A stretch of 64,000 nucleotides of DNA from contig NZ_CP045740.1 of NCBI RefSeq assembly GCF_009650765.1, positions 5,618,001-5,682,000 of the forward strand, read 5' to 3'. Position 1 is the first letter of the stretch, and each line of letters begins with the position of its first letter. Origin of the DNA: Streptomyces sp. SUK 48. GTDB lineage: Bacteria > Actinomycetota > Actinomycetes > Streptomycetales > Streptomycetaceae. The notes beneath the pieces are model-generated. The model did no database searches. It saw only the letters and a program-made list of their open reading frames with translations, and was not told the origin of the DNA. Below are positions 9,501 to 17,106 of the stretch, one piece after another. A program made the position numbers and the translations under genes.

Positions 9501-10194
9501 CTGGTTCCAGCCGGTGTGGCACCCCTGGCTCGGCACCGGGCTCGGCTGGGGCGAGCAGCGCACCGGGGACCAGATCCAGCTGAACACGCCCGGCTGGGGC
9601 GATTCCGGCCCCGACCACACCGGGTTCGGCGATGTCTGGGGCGACAGCGGGATGACCCAGACCACCTCCGTCTACCAGGACGGCACCCTCGCCGACAGCG
9701 AGTCCGGCCCGACCGCGTTCGTCCGGGACGCGCCGGACGACGCGCACACGTTCCGGGTGGTGACCGACACCGCCCTCGACGCGGACCACTGGACGCTCAC
9801 CGCCCGGGGGCACACCGAGTGGACGTTCCGGTCGGCCCGGACACCGGACGACCACGCGACGACGCTGCCGCTGATCAACCTCTCCTACGGCCTGGACACC
9901 GACCTCGCGGGCACGGTGCCCGGCGGGCGGCGGCTGCCGGTGACGCTGGGCGCGGGCTATCTGGCGGGCGCCACCGGGACGGGCACGCTCGGCGGGGGCC
10001 GGCTGGAGGTGTCGTACGACGAGGGCGCGAGCTGGCGGGAGGTACGGCTGACCGGCGCCGGGGCGTCCTGGCACGGGACGCTGGCGGTGCCGGGCGGGGC
10101 GACGTCCGTCTCGCTGCGGGCGTCGGCCCGGGACGACAGGGGCGCCTCGGTCGCGCAGGAGATCGTCAGGGCGGTGGGGGTGAGACAGCCCTAA
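6550..10194 (+). CDS. Secreted subtilisin-like (S8) serine protease, large form
   Basis: A 1214-residue exported protease. The N-terminus (MTRGAVGRRAALLSAGL) is a Sec-type signal peptide ending near VAAQ. A propeptide follows, then the S8 domain with the triad D225 (VLDSGAD), H257 (DGHGTHV) and S430 (GTSMATPH). More than 700 residues of beta-rich C-terminal sequence follow, including a PA-like insert (ARALFVTDDAPG) and a final fibronectin-like part; I cannot assign these further. The start was chosen for GGAAGAGGG about 6 nt upstream and because the signal peptide begins directly after it. The stop overlaps the stop of the convergent carboxyltransferase gene by 2 bp. The protein is probably an extracellular nutrient-scavenging enzyme. 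Confidence 0.93.
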   Translation: MTRGAVGRRAALLSAGLVLAAVPVPGAVAAQGAAPVVKAAPGERSGPAPKTVTLVTGDQVTVTGLGHGRKTVTVERPPGATGAVRTQASDGDLTVVPDEALPYLRSGKLDRRLFDVSALIRQGLTDTRAGSLPLIVGYGEGTRVPAAAPAGTTRTRSLPSLRGAAVEAGKGRTFWRSFTRGDGVDRVWLDGRVTADMAGSNAQIGTRAAWDAGLTGKGVTVAVLDSGADLTHPDLVDRIGRTASFVDGEEVADRDGHGTHVTSTVGGSGAASGGKEKGVAPDATLAVGKVLSDAGSGSESQIIAGMEWAARDVRARIVSMSLGSSDPGDGTDPMSQALDSLSRETGALFVVAAGNTGAPSSISSPGAADAALTVGAVDPADRPASFTSAGPRAGDDALKPDLSAPGVGILAARSQLTDGSGYYTTMSGTSMATPHVAGVAALLAQEHPDWTGAQLKDALMSTSEQLGFSAYTVGAGRVSVPDAVRATVTATGSADLGFCRWPYPADKPVTRTLTYTNSGDQAVHLTLAAQGAPDGVATLADSSLTVPAHGTATTTVTGDGAQAPVGTTSGQIVAADDTGAVRAHTVFGLVKEDERYTLTVHVKDRAGAPAAADLTVRRLAPDADPESDHVDGSGTLGLRLKPGTYALTSFLDVHGSHGADSLGLGFLAAPEIALDHDREVTLDGTRLREIKAAVPRRTETHQLLMEYDRAENGADLSGAVQVPLAYDSVFAAPTPPVTKGGFEYRTVWRLAKPRLEVRGIGEATVQSGGTLTAGRRRLPLVDAGAGPVPASAAGKAVLARLADGADPPALARAAQDAGARALFVTDDAPGRLMDWWGNDDNTDRPLLIATVDQADAARLRASSTVDLTGTPDSPYVYDLSEGHTGAIPDHDLTYRPAPGRLAALHVSFHAARPTTGGEFRYSLTDAFPVGIGFQESVDLPAGRTDYVSAGPGQLWTESVTIGMGTLEERSGPVRYRGGSRPRLHWFQPVWHPWLGTGLGWGEQRTGDQIQLNTPGWGDSGPDHTGFGDVWGDSGMTQTTSVYQDGTLADSESGPTAFVRDAPDDAHTFRVVTDTALDADHWTLTARGHTEWTFRSARTPDDHATTLPLINLSYGLDTDLAGTVPGGRRLPVTLGAGYLAGATGTGTLGGGRLEVSYDEGASWREVRLTGAGASWHGTLAVPGGATSVSLRASARDDRGASVAQEIVRAVGVRQP

Positions 10195-11642
10195 GGGGCG
10201 CTGTCCTGAACGGAGTTCCGCACGATGCCCCGGATGATCCCCAGCTCCAGCAGGTCCTGCGGGCGGATGCGGAGCTGGTCGGCGGTGCTCTCGATCTCCT
10301 CTCGCGGGCGCTTGAGGATGGCCGCCGCCAGCTCCGGGGCGATCACCGAGAAGTAACTGTCCGGCGTGGCCCAGGTGTTGCCCGGCGCGGCCAGGGCGAG
10401 GGCGCCGCCGGAGCCGCCCTCGCCGATCACCAGCGTGGTCACCGGCACCCGCGCCCCGGCCACCGCCCCGAACACCTCGGCGATGGCCGCACCGGCCCCC
10501 TGTCGCTCGGCCTCGGCGTCGTTCGCGGCGCCCGGGGTGTCCACCAGCGTCAGCACCGGTACCCCGAACCGGTCCGCCAGCCGGATCAGCCGCGCCGCCG
10601 TACGGTACCCGGCGGGCCGCGTCCCGGCCCCGGTCTGCGCGGCGAACGCGACCGTACGGCCCTGATGTTCACCGAACCCGCAGAGGATGCCGTCGGGGTC
10701 GGTACCGCCGCACCGGTCGCCGCTGAGGGGGACACGGGTGGTGAAGTAGGCGTCCAAGTAGGCGTGGGCGCGCGGACGTTCGGGGGAGCGGGCGCGCTGC
10801 ACGGCGGACCAGCCGGTGTCGGGGAGGCCGGTCGGGGCGAGAGCCGCGGGGACGGGGGCCGGGACGGGCGGGGGCCGGTCGGCGGGGGTGGACGCGGGGA
10901 CGGACGGCGGCCGGCCCGCCGGGCCGGTCGCGGTCGGGGTCGGCGCCGGGGCCTGGCCGTCCGTCCCGGACAGCAGCCGCAGCCACACCCCCAGGACCTC
11001 CCGCACGTCCTGCGGTCGTACGACCGCGTCCGCCGCCCCCGCCGCGACCTGGGCCTCGGCCGTGTACGCGGCCGGGTCGGCGTCGGACGGGCGGACGCGG
11101 GAGCCGGCGAAGCCCACCTGGGCGCCGGGGAGGGCGAGGACGATGTCGGCGCCCGCGCCCAGGGTGGCCCAGCCGCCGCCCGTGGTGGGGTCGCGCAGCA
11201 CGGCGATCTGGGGCAGTCCCGCCGCCCGGGTGAGCGCCGACTGGCGGGCGACCCGCTGGAGCTGGGTCAGCGCGACCATGCCCTCCTGCATCCGGCTGCC
11301 CCCGGTCGCGATCAACGGCACGACGGGCAGCCGGTGTTCACGGGCGTGCGCGTACGCCGCCTCCAGCCGGTCCCCGGTGCGCTCGCCCAGGGAGCCGCCG
11401 AGGAAGCCGAACTCGAAGGCGATCAGCACGGCGCGGGTGCCCCCGACGGTGGCGGTGCCGCAGACGACGGACTCCGCCTCGCCGGTGCGTTCGGCGGCGC
11501 GGGCGCGCGAGGCGTCGTACCCCTGCCAGGCGAGTGGGCCGTCGGTCCCGGACTCGCGTGCCGGGGACGGGAGTTCGGCGAAGGTGCCGCCGTCCGTGAC
11601 GAGGGCCAGCACCTCGCGCGCGGTGCGCCGCTGATCAGGCAT
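10191..11642 (-). CDS. Fused biotin-dependent carboxyltransferase (acyl-CoA carboxylase alpha/beta type)
   Basis: A 483-residue carboxyltransferase with both halves fused. The N-terminal half carries the crotonase-like beta-type motif GGSRMQEGM with LTQLQR, and the C-terminal half carries the alpha-type VLTLVDTPGA and VIGEGGSGGALAL motifs for CoA binding and the oxyanion hole. Such enzymes move CO2 from carboxybiotin to acetyl- or propionyl-CoA. No biotin carboxylase or biotin carrier is in the window, so it would have to use partners encoded elsewhere. An Ala/Pro-rich linker separates the halves (about residues 215-265). The start MPDQRRTAREVL overlaps the end of the MatB-like gene by 8 bp; a start 30 bp further up gives only a TPISTPVP tail. 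Coupling to MatB suggests a shared malonyl- or methylmalonyl-CoA purpose. Confidence 0.85.
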   Translation of the reverse strand: MPDQRRTAREVLALVTDGGTFAELPSPARESGTDGPLAWQGYDASRARAAERTGEAESVVCGTATVGGTRAVLIAFEFGFLGGSLGERTGDRLEAAYAHAREHRLPVVPLIATGGSRMQEGMVALTQLQRVARQSALTRAAGLPQIAVLRDPTTGGGWATLGAGADIVLALPGAQVGFAGSRVRPSDADPAAYTAEAQVAAGAADAVVRPQDVREVLGVWLRLLSGTDGQAPAPTPTATGPAGRPPSVPASTPADRPPPVPAPVPAALAPTGLPDTGWSAVQRARSPERPRAHAYLDAYFTTRVPLSGDRCGGTDPDGILCGFGEHQGRTVAFAAQTGAGTRPAGYRTAARLIRLADRFGVPVLTLVDTPGAANDAEAERQGAGAAIAEVFGAVAGARVPVTTLVIGEGGSGGALALAAPGNTWATPDSYFSVIAPELAAAILKRPREEIESTADQLRIRPQDLLELGIIRGIVRNSVQDSAP

Positions 11643-13122
11643 CGGTACCGGTGTCGATATCGGCGTGGGCATGGGCGTCGGTATCGGTGAGGGCCCGCTT
11701 CATGATCTTCCCCATGTCGTTGCGGGGCAGGACGTCCAGGTGGCGCACGACGCGGGGCCGCTTGTGCGGGGCGAGCCGGCGGGCCACATGACCGGCCAGC
11801 TCCTCGACGTCCGGCGGGCTTTCCGGATCGGCCGGGACGATCCAGGCGACGATCCGCTCGCCCAGGTCCGCGTCCGGCTCCCCGGTGACCGCCGCCTCCC
11901 GGACGCCGGGGTGATCCAGGAGCGCGTTCTCGATCTCGCCCGCGCCGATCTTGTAACCGCCGCTCTTGATGAGGTCGGTGGCCTTGCGCCCGACGATCCG
12001 CACATAGCCGTCCGGCTCGCGCACGGCCATGTCGCCGGTGCGGAACCAGCCGTCGGCGGTGAACGCGGCGGCGGTGGCGTCCGGCCGGTTCAGGTACTCG
12101 GTGAACAGGTTGGGCCCGCGGACCTGGATCTCCCCGACGCTCTCCCCGTCGCGGGCGCCGATCTCGCTCCCGTCCTCCTCCACGAGCCGCAGCTCCACGC
12201 CGGGCAACGGCACACCGACCGTGCCCGCGCGGGCCTCGCCGTCCGCGCGGACGCTGGTGTTCATCAGGGTCTCGGTCATGCCGTACCGCTCGACGACCCG
12301 GCGTCCGGTGGCCGCCGCGATCCGCTCATGGTCGTGGACCGGCAGCGCGGCCGAGCCGGAGACCAGCAGCCGGGCCCCGGCGAGCGCCTTGGCCAGCCCG
12401 GGGTCGCCGGGCAGGGTCTCGGCGATGCGGTGGTACATCGTCGGCACCCCGAACAGCATGGTCGCGCCGTCGGACAGGGCGCGGGCCACGCCCTCCGTGG
12501 AGAAGCGCCCCAGGTGCCGCACCGAGCCGCCGCGGCGCAACGGGCCGAGAACGCCGAGCACGAGCCCGTGCACATGGAAGAGCGGCAGCCCGTGCACCAG
12601 CACATCGGCCTCGGTCCACTGCCAGGCGTCGGCGAGCGCGTCGAGGGTGGAGGTGAGGGCCCGGCGGGGGAGGACGGCGCCCTTGGGCGGGCCGGTGGTG
12701 CCGGAGGTGTAGACGACGAGGGCGGGGGCGTCGTCCGGGAGTTCGGGGTGCGGGAAGTCCGCGCGGGCGTCGGCGTCGACATCGGCGCGCGCCAAGTCGC
12801 CCAGGGCTGCGGGCAGTTGGGTGTCCGGGGCCGCGAGGACGAGGGAGGGGGCGCTGTCGGAGACGATGTGGGCCAGCTCCTTCTCCCCGGACCTGGGGTT
12901 GAGCGGCACGGCGGCGGCACCGGCGAGCAGGACGCCGACGACGGCGACCACGGTCTCCAGCTCGGGCGTCGCCCACACGGCCACGCGCTCGCCCCGGCGG
13001 ACCCGCCGCGCCACCGCCCCGGCGGCGTCCGCGAGCCCGCCGTACGTCAACGACCGCTCACCGAACTCCACCGCGACCCGCTCCCGCGACCCACCGGCAA
13101 GCCCAGCAAAAAGTGAGGACAC
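11635..13122 (-). CDS. matB: Malonyl-CoA synthetase (MatB-type acyl-CoA ligase)
   Basis: A 495-residue ANL-family ligase that activates malonate (and often methylmalonate) to the CoA thioester with ATP. Motifs in order: the P-loop YTSGTTGPPKGA, ERYGMTETLM, the hinge GWFRTGDMAV, GRKATDLIKSGGYKIGAGEIE, and the catalytic-lysine tail PRNDMGKIMKRAL. The match to S. coelicolor MatB, as I recall that sequence, is very close through the second half. I chose the GTG giving MSSLFAGLAG because GAAGGGG lies about 7 nt before it; a GTG three codons earlier would overlap that ribosome-binding site. It is followed by and overlaps the carboxyltransferase gene. The pair could supply extender units for polyketides or fatty acids. 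Confidence 0.9.
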   Translation of the reverse strand: MSSLFAGLAGGSRERVAVEFGERSLTYGGLADAAGAVARRVRRGERVAVWATPELETVVAVVGVLLAGAAAVPLNPRSGEKELAHIVSDSAPSLVLAAPDTQLPAALGDLARADVDADARADFPHPELPDDAPALVVYTSGTTGPPKGAVLPRRALTSTLDALADAWQWTEADVLVHGLPLFHVHGLVLGVLGPLRRGGSVRHLGRFSTEGVARALSDGATMLFGVPTMYHRIAETLPGDPGLAKALAGARLLVSGSAALPVHDHERIAAATGRRVVERYGMTETLMNTSVRADGEARAGTVGVPLPGVELRLVEEDGSEIGARDGESVGEIQVRGPNLFTEYLNRPDATAAAFTADGWFRTGDMAVREPDGYVRIVGRKATDLIKSGGYKIGAGEIENALLDHPGVREAAVTGEPDADLGERIVAWIVPADPESPPDVEELAGHVARRLAPHKRPRVVRHLDVLPRNDMGKIMKRALTDTDAHAHADIDTGTDA

Positions 13123-13236
13123 CGCACGCACCCCTTCACGCTCGCGACCATTCAGCCCCTTCCTACACCAGGATCGATGCCGGGACGACAGTGCCGCCCC
13201 CGAGGTGGGCGCGGGGGCGGCGCCGTCCCGGCGGTC

Positions 13237-14268
13237 TCAGCCCGCGGCGGCGGTCACGTCGGCGACGACACACGTCACGTTGTCCGGCGCCCCGGCCGCC
13301 AGCGCCGCATCGACCAGTTCCTCCGGCCCGGCCGCCGACGCCAGCAGTTCCCCGATCCGGGCATCGGGCACGGCCTCCGTGAGACCGTCGGAGCACAACA
13401 GGTACCGGTCCCCCGGCAGCGGCTCCTGCAGGCGCAGGTCCGGCACGGGATCCGCGCCACCGGTCAGCGCCTTGTACAGCAGCAGATCCTGGGGCGAGAC
13501 CCGGTGGTCCTGCGTGATCCGGTACAGCTCCCCGCCCCGCAGCAGATACGCCCGCGAATCCCCGATGTGGGCGAGCGCCAGCCGGGACCCCGTCCACAGC
13601 AGCGCCGTGAGCGTGCTGCCGTCCTCGCCCGTGCCGCCCGCCAGATCCGCCACCGCCGTCCCCGCGGCGCGCACCGCGTCCTCCAGCGCCCCGAGCACCC
13701 CCAGCTCTCCCAGCTCGCCGTCCACGGGCAGCGACTCCGCCTCGTCCAGGTACCGCAGCGCTTCCACCGCCGCCCCGCTCGCCGCGAGACCCGCGGGCCC
13801 GAACCCGTCGGCGACGGCGAGCAGCCTGCGGCCCGCGTAGAGGGTGTCCTGGTTGGCGGGGCGGACGAGCCCGCGGTCGGTGTGCGCGCAGTGCCGCAGT
13901 TCCAGCGTCGTCATGGGGTCCCTCTCCGATGTGTCGGCCGTGCCGGTCAGCTGGTCGACGAGGAAGGCCGCGAGATCCCGCCGCACGGCCGTCTGCGCCT
14001 CGACGCGCGCCCAGTACGCGCCGATCTCCCGAGCGGCCTCGCCCGGTCGCAGCGCGCACACGGCGCGTATCTCGGCGAGCGGCATGCCGAGCCGCCGCAG
14101 CCAGGCCACGAGCCGTGCCCGCCCCAACTGCCCGGCGGTGTAGTACCGGTAGCCGGTCTCCGGGTCGACCCGGGCGGGCCGCAGCAGCGCCAGTTCGTCG
14201 TACAGCCGCAGCGCCTTCGGCGACAGCCGGCTCACCCTGGCGAACGCCCCGATCGTCAGCAGTTCCAT
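13237..14268 (-). CDS. MerR-type regulator fused to a PP2C-type phosphatase domain
   Basis: A 343-residue fusion. Residues 1-70 are a MerR winged helix (LLTIGAFARVSRLSPKALRLYDE, then GYRYYTAGQLGRARL), followed by a dimerisation helix to about 120. From about 125 comes a PP2C/SpoIIE-like phosphatase with the family's motifs: HCAHTDRGLVRPANQD, LLAVADGFGPAG, LALAHIGDSRAYLLR, YLLCSDGLTE and PDNVTCVV, so the metal-binding aspartates are in place. The start follows GACGGGGGCG; a GTG 16 codons up has no site. The gene probably senses a signal through its phosphatase-like part and controls its own promoter (see the promoter entry). It is divergent from the ATP-grasp gene, a likely second target. Confidence 0.9.
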   Translation of the reverse strand: MELLTIGAFARVSRLSPKALRLYDELALLRPARVDPETGYRYYTAGQLGRARLVAWLRRLGMPLAEIRAVCALRPGEAAREIGAYWARVEAQTAVRRDLAAFLVDQLTGTADTSERDPMTTLELRHCAHTDRGLVRPANQDTLYAGRRLLAVADGFGPAGLAASGAAVEALRYLDEAESLPVDGELGELGVLGALEDAVRAAGTAVADLAGGTGEDGSTLTALLWTGSRLALAHIGDSRAYLLRGGELYRITQDHRVSPQDLLLYKALTGGADPVPDLRLQEPLPGDRYLLCSDGLTEAVPDARIGELLASAAGPEELVDAALAAGAPDNVTCVVADVTAAAG

Positions 14269-14298
14269 CGCGCCCCCGTCCCTCGTCGTCCACCACCG

Positions 14299-14329
14299 AT
14301 GCTGGGGCTTCACCAAAGGTGAAGGTCAA
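14299..14329 (-). promoter_or_regulatory. MerR-type promoter with 19-bp spacer and operator for the MerR-PP2C gene
   Basis: Read on the minus strand: -35 TTGACC, a 19-bp spacer holding the inverted repeat TTCACC-TTT-GGTGAA (14309-14323), then a -10-like CAGCAT. The overlong 19-bp spacer filled by a dyad is the hallmark of promoters that MerR proteins activate by twisting DNA. The start codon lies about 30 bp downstream. Autoregulation is a strong inference. Confidence 0.8.
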
Positions 14330-14402
14330 ACCCCCTGTCCCGGTTCCGGGCCGCTTGTTAGCCTCGCGGGTGTTCGAACGTCGTACGACAGGGAGTCCCG
14401 CC

Positions 14403-15284
14403 GTGCCCCGCATAGCCCTCGCCACCTACGACCCCGGCACCGCCCCGAGCAGGGACGCGGACCTGCCGGTGCTGGTGCGGGCGCTGACCGACGCCGGCGC
14501 GCACGCGGACGCCCCCTACTGGGACGACCCCGGGATCGACTGGCCGTCGTACGACCTGGTGGTCGTCCGCTCCACCTGGGACTACAGCTGGCGCGCGACG
14601 GAGTTCACGGCCTGGCTGGAGCGGGTGGCCGCGGCGACCCGGATCGCGAACCCCGTCGAGGTCATCCGCTGGAACCTCGACAAGCGCTACCTGGGCGAGC
14701 TGGCCGCGGCCGGCGTCCCCACCGTGCCGACGAGCTACCTCGCCCCGGGTGAGGACGGCGCCCCGGTCCTGCCCGCGGACCACGAGTACGTGATCAAGCC
14801 GACCTCCGGCGCGGGCGCCCGCTTCGCCGCCCGCTACACGCCCGCCGACCACGAGACGGCCGTACGGCACCTCGCGCGGATGCACGCCGAGGGCTTCACC
14901 GCGATGGTGCAGCCCTATCTCCAGGGCGTCGACGTCACCGGTGAACGCGCCCTCCAGTTCTTCGGCGGCCGCCTGCTGCACGCCAGCCGCAAGGGCGCCG
15001 TCCTTTCCCCCGGCACCCCGTACGACGCCGCCAAGGTCGCCCACCCCGACCTCACCCCCTGGCAGCCGACGGACGCCGAACTCGCCGTGGCGGAAAAGGC
15101 GTTGGCGGCCGTGCCCGGCTCGACCGCGCCCCTCCTCTACGCCCGCGTGGACCTCGCCGACGGCCCGGACGGCGCACCCCGCCTGATGGAACTCGAACTG
15201 GTCGAACCCAACCTCTTCCTCTTCCTGCACCCGGACTCCCTGCCCCGGACCGCCGCCGCGATCCTCGCCGAGGCGACGGCTTAG
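14403..15284 (+). CDS. ATP-grasp family protein
   Basis: A 293-residue protein. The N-terminal Rossmann-like part (RIALATYDPG, VVVRSTWDYSWR) is followed by an ATP-grasp fold: EYVIKPTSGAGARFA around residues 129-142 as the nucleotide-binding strand-loop, then MVQPYLQGVDVTGERALQFF. LMELELVEPNLFLFL near the C-terminus carries the acidic metal ligands. Relatives ligate a carboxylate to an amine or thiol with ATP; no substrate can be assigned here. The GTG start follows AGGGAG at 14390-14395. The stop overlaps the stop of the convergent gene. Confidence 0.88.
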   Translation: MPRIALATYDPGTAPSRDADLPVLVRALTDAGAHADAPYWDDPGIDWPSYDLVVVRSTWDYSWRATEFTAWLERVAAATRIANPVEVIRWNLDKRYLGELAAAGVPTVPTSYLAPGEDGAPVLPADHEYVIKPTSGAGARFAARYTPADHETAVRHLARMHAEGFTAMVQPYLQGVDVTGERALQFFGGRLLHASRKGAVLSPGTPYDAAKVAHPDLTPWQPTDAELAVAEKALAAVPGSTAPLLYARVDLADGPDGAPRLMELELVEPNLFLFLHPDSLPRTAAAILAEATA

Positions 15285-15859
15285 GACCCCCGGGGCCGTG
15301 CGGCCCCGGTGCGCTGGAGCAGGCCCCAGGTGAACTCGGCGACCATCTCGTGGGGGACGCCGTCCCGGTCCGGCGCGGTGAAGGCGAGGCCCCAGCGGGT
15401 GGGGGCGGTGCCCTCCAGGGGGCGGGCCGGGGGGAAGGCGCGGGCGACCTCGTCCACGGTGCAGGACCAGGGGGCGAGGTCCTCGACGGTGCGCAGGGCG
15501 GGGGCCGCGGCGCCGGGTGCCCGTACGAGCCACTCGTTCCACACGGCGCCGTCGGGACCCACCAGCACCTCGAACCGGAGGCCGGGCCACAGCGGGAGCG
15601 CCCACCGGCGGGCCTCGCAGTCGACGTCCCCGAGCGTGCGGGGCTCGACGCTCTCGGGCTCCCCGAGCACCGACCGGTACCGCGCCGCCGCGCCCCGCGC
15701 CCGCGGCGACCGCACCATCGCCTGCCAGCGCTTGTTGGCCTCCCGCATCTCGCCGACCGAGACCCCCAGCGTCCTGCGGGCCTCGTCCACGAGCTCCGGT
15801 TGGTGATCGGCCATACGACGCAGCAGCACCAGCTGGAAATCAAGAGTCACGCCACCCAT
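15281..15859 (-). CDS. Conserved-looking protein of unknown function
   Basis: A 192-residue soluble protein that I do not recognise. It starts with a helical segment (LDFQLVLLRRMADHQPELVDEARRTLGV) that looks like a coiled or HTH-like helix pair, then a W/P-rich alpha/beta part (RRWALPLWPGLRFEVLVGPDGAVWNEWLVR), and ends in charged residues. It has no signal peptide and no membrane segment. It lies 17 bp after the MAB_1171c-type gene on the same strand and is probably co-transcribed with it and the ImmA/IrrE-like gene. The start is uncertain: an ATG (used here) and a GTG three codons later are both possible, and neither has a good ribosome-binding site. Confidence 0.68.
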   Translation of the reverse strand: MGGVTLDFQLVLLRRMADHQPELVDEARRTLGVSVGEMREANKRWQAMVRSPRARGAAARYRSVLGEPESVEPRTLGDVDCEARRWALPLWPGLRFEVLVGPDGAVWNEWLVRAPGAAAPALRTVEDLAPWSCTVDEVARAFPPARPLEGTAPTRWGLAFTAPDRDGVPHEMVAEFTWGLLQRTGAARPRGS

Positions 15860-15876
15860 GGTGCCCGGTCGGTGTG

Positions 15877-17106
15877 TCACTCCGGCACCGTGATGCTCGG
15901 CGGAGCCGGCGCGGCCGCCGCCAGCGCACGGACCGCCGCCACGTCCGCCGGGCGGCGCAGCGCCGCGGAGATGGCCGCGATGTCCCGCAGGAGCACCGTG
16001 GGGTCGGCGTCCCCCGGCACCGGACGCCCGCCGTTCTCGATCGCGCCCAGGACGCCCACCGCCGCCGACACCGCGCGGGCCCGCGCCGCCGGGTGGCCCA
16101 GCGCGATCGCCGCCGCGTACGCCCGGTCCGTCAGGCCCGTGTCCAGATGGCGGGCGAGCGGCAGCAGCGCGTCGCGGATGTACGTCTCCCGGCGGATCAG
16201 CCGGAGCTCCGCCGTGGCCCGCAGCGAGAACCGGGGCCCCGCACCCGTCGCCGACCGCAGCACCCGGTACAGCGGCCCGAGCCCCCGGTACGCCCGCCGG
16301 AGCCGGTACCGGTCGTGCAGGGCCTGCCCGGCATGCGGCAGGATGAAGCCCGCCGCCAGCAGGATCGCGGAGAGCGAGGCCACCGGCGGCGCCAGATTCG
16401 TGCTGAGCCAGTCCGGGTCCCGGCCCGTCCACCGCGCGACCACCGCCGTCACCTTGGCCGCGTCGTACAGCAGGCTCAGCGCGTACCCCCCGCCCAGCAG
16501 CCGCAGCCCCCACCGCAGCCACGCGTCCAGCCCCCGGTCCCGCACCCAGTCCCAGATCACCCGGGAACTCAGCGCACAGGCGACGGTGTGGGCCAGCAGA
16601 TAGAGCAGGATCTCCTCGCGCATGAACGGCGTACGGGCGTAGTACGTGTCCAGGTCCCGCACCCGCTCCACCGGCACGTCGGCCAGCAGGAACAGCACCC
16701 ACAGCGCGGCCACCACCAGGGTGTACCCCGACCCGATCCACCAGGTCGCCCGCCGGGCGCGGGCCGGCCGGCCGGCCCGCCCGGCCCGGCCGTTGCGCCA
16801 GGTGACGATGAACAGCAGCCCCGCCCCGGAGTTCGCGGTGATCAGCGAATAGCACCAGGGCGCCGCGAAGTTGGGCACCCCGGTGAGCACGTTCATCCGG
16901 TGGATCATCGACGGCACGCAGAACACGAACACCGTGCAGGCGAACAGGAGCATCCCGCCGACCGCGCGCAGCAGCGGGTCCCGCCACAGCCGGATGATCG
17001 TGGGCAGCTTCAGCAGCAGCGCGACGGTCAGCAGCGCCGCCGGAATCCAGAAGGAGATGTACAAGCGGCCGAGCAGCACCGAGGGATCCAGTGCCAGCGT
17101 GCTCAC
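15877..17106 (-). CDS. MAB_1171c-type putative membrane transporter
   Basis: A 409-residue integral membrane protein. I count about seven hydrophobic helices in the first 265 residues (for example ISFWIPAALLTVALLL, GGMLLFACTVFVFCV, WWIGSGYTLVVAALWVLFLL), then a soluble C-terminal domain of about 140 residues rich in Arg and Ala. This layout matches the MAB_1171c family, often found beside an ImmA/IrrE-type protease in actinomycetes; its transported substrate is unknown. The GTG start overlaps the stop of the protease gene in a GTGA, so the two proteins are made together. A sensor or anti-toxin-like partnership with the protease is speculation. Confidence 0.8.
   Translation of the reverse strand: MSTLALDPSVLLGRLYISFWIPAALLTVALLLKLPTIIRLWRDPLLRAVGGMLLFACTVFVFCVPSMIHRMNVLTGVPNFAAPWCYSLITANSGAGLLFIVTWRNGRAGRAGRPARARRATWWIGSGYTLVVAALWVLFLLADVPVERVRDLDTYYARTPFMREEILLYLLAHTVACALSSRVIWDWVRDRGLDAWLRWGLRLLGGGYALSLLYDAAKVTAVVARWTGRDPDWLSTNLAPPVASLSAILLAAGFILPHAGQALHDRYRLRRAYRGLGPLYRVLRSATGAGPRFSLRATAELRLIRRETYIRDALLPLARHLDTGLTDRAYAAAIALGHPAARARAVSAAVGVLGAIENGGRPVPGDADPTVLLRDIAAISAALRRPADVAAVRALAAAAPAPPSITVPE

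Noticed and set aside
5872..10074. Open minus-strand frame continuing upstream of the trypsin-like gene for 4 kb
   Set aside because: It runs antisense through the trypco1 and subtilisin region, has Gly/Arg/Gln-rich low-complexity translation, and the ATGA overlap gives a much better start at 5871.
8790..11690. Long plus-strand open frame across the end of the subtilisin and the carboxyltransferase
   Set aside because: It shifts frame against the subtilisin gene and is antisense to the carboxyltransferase; the translation is low-complexity.
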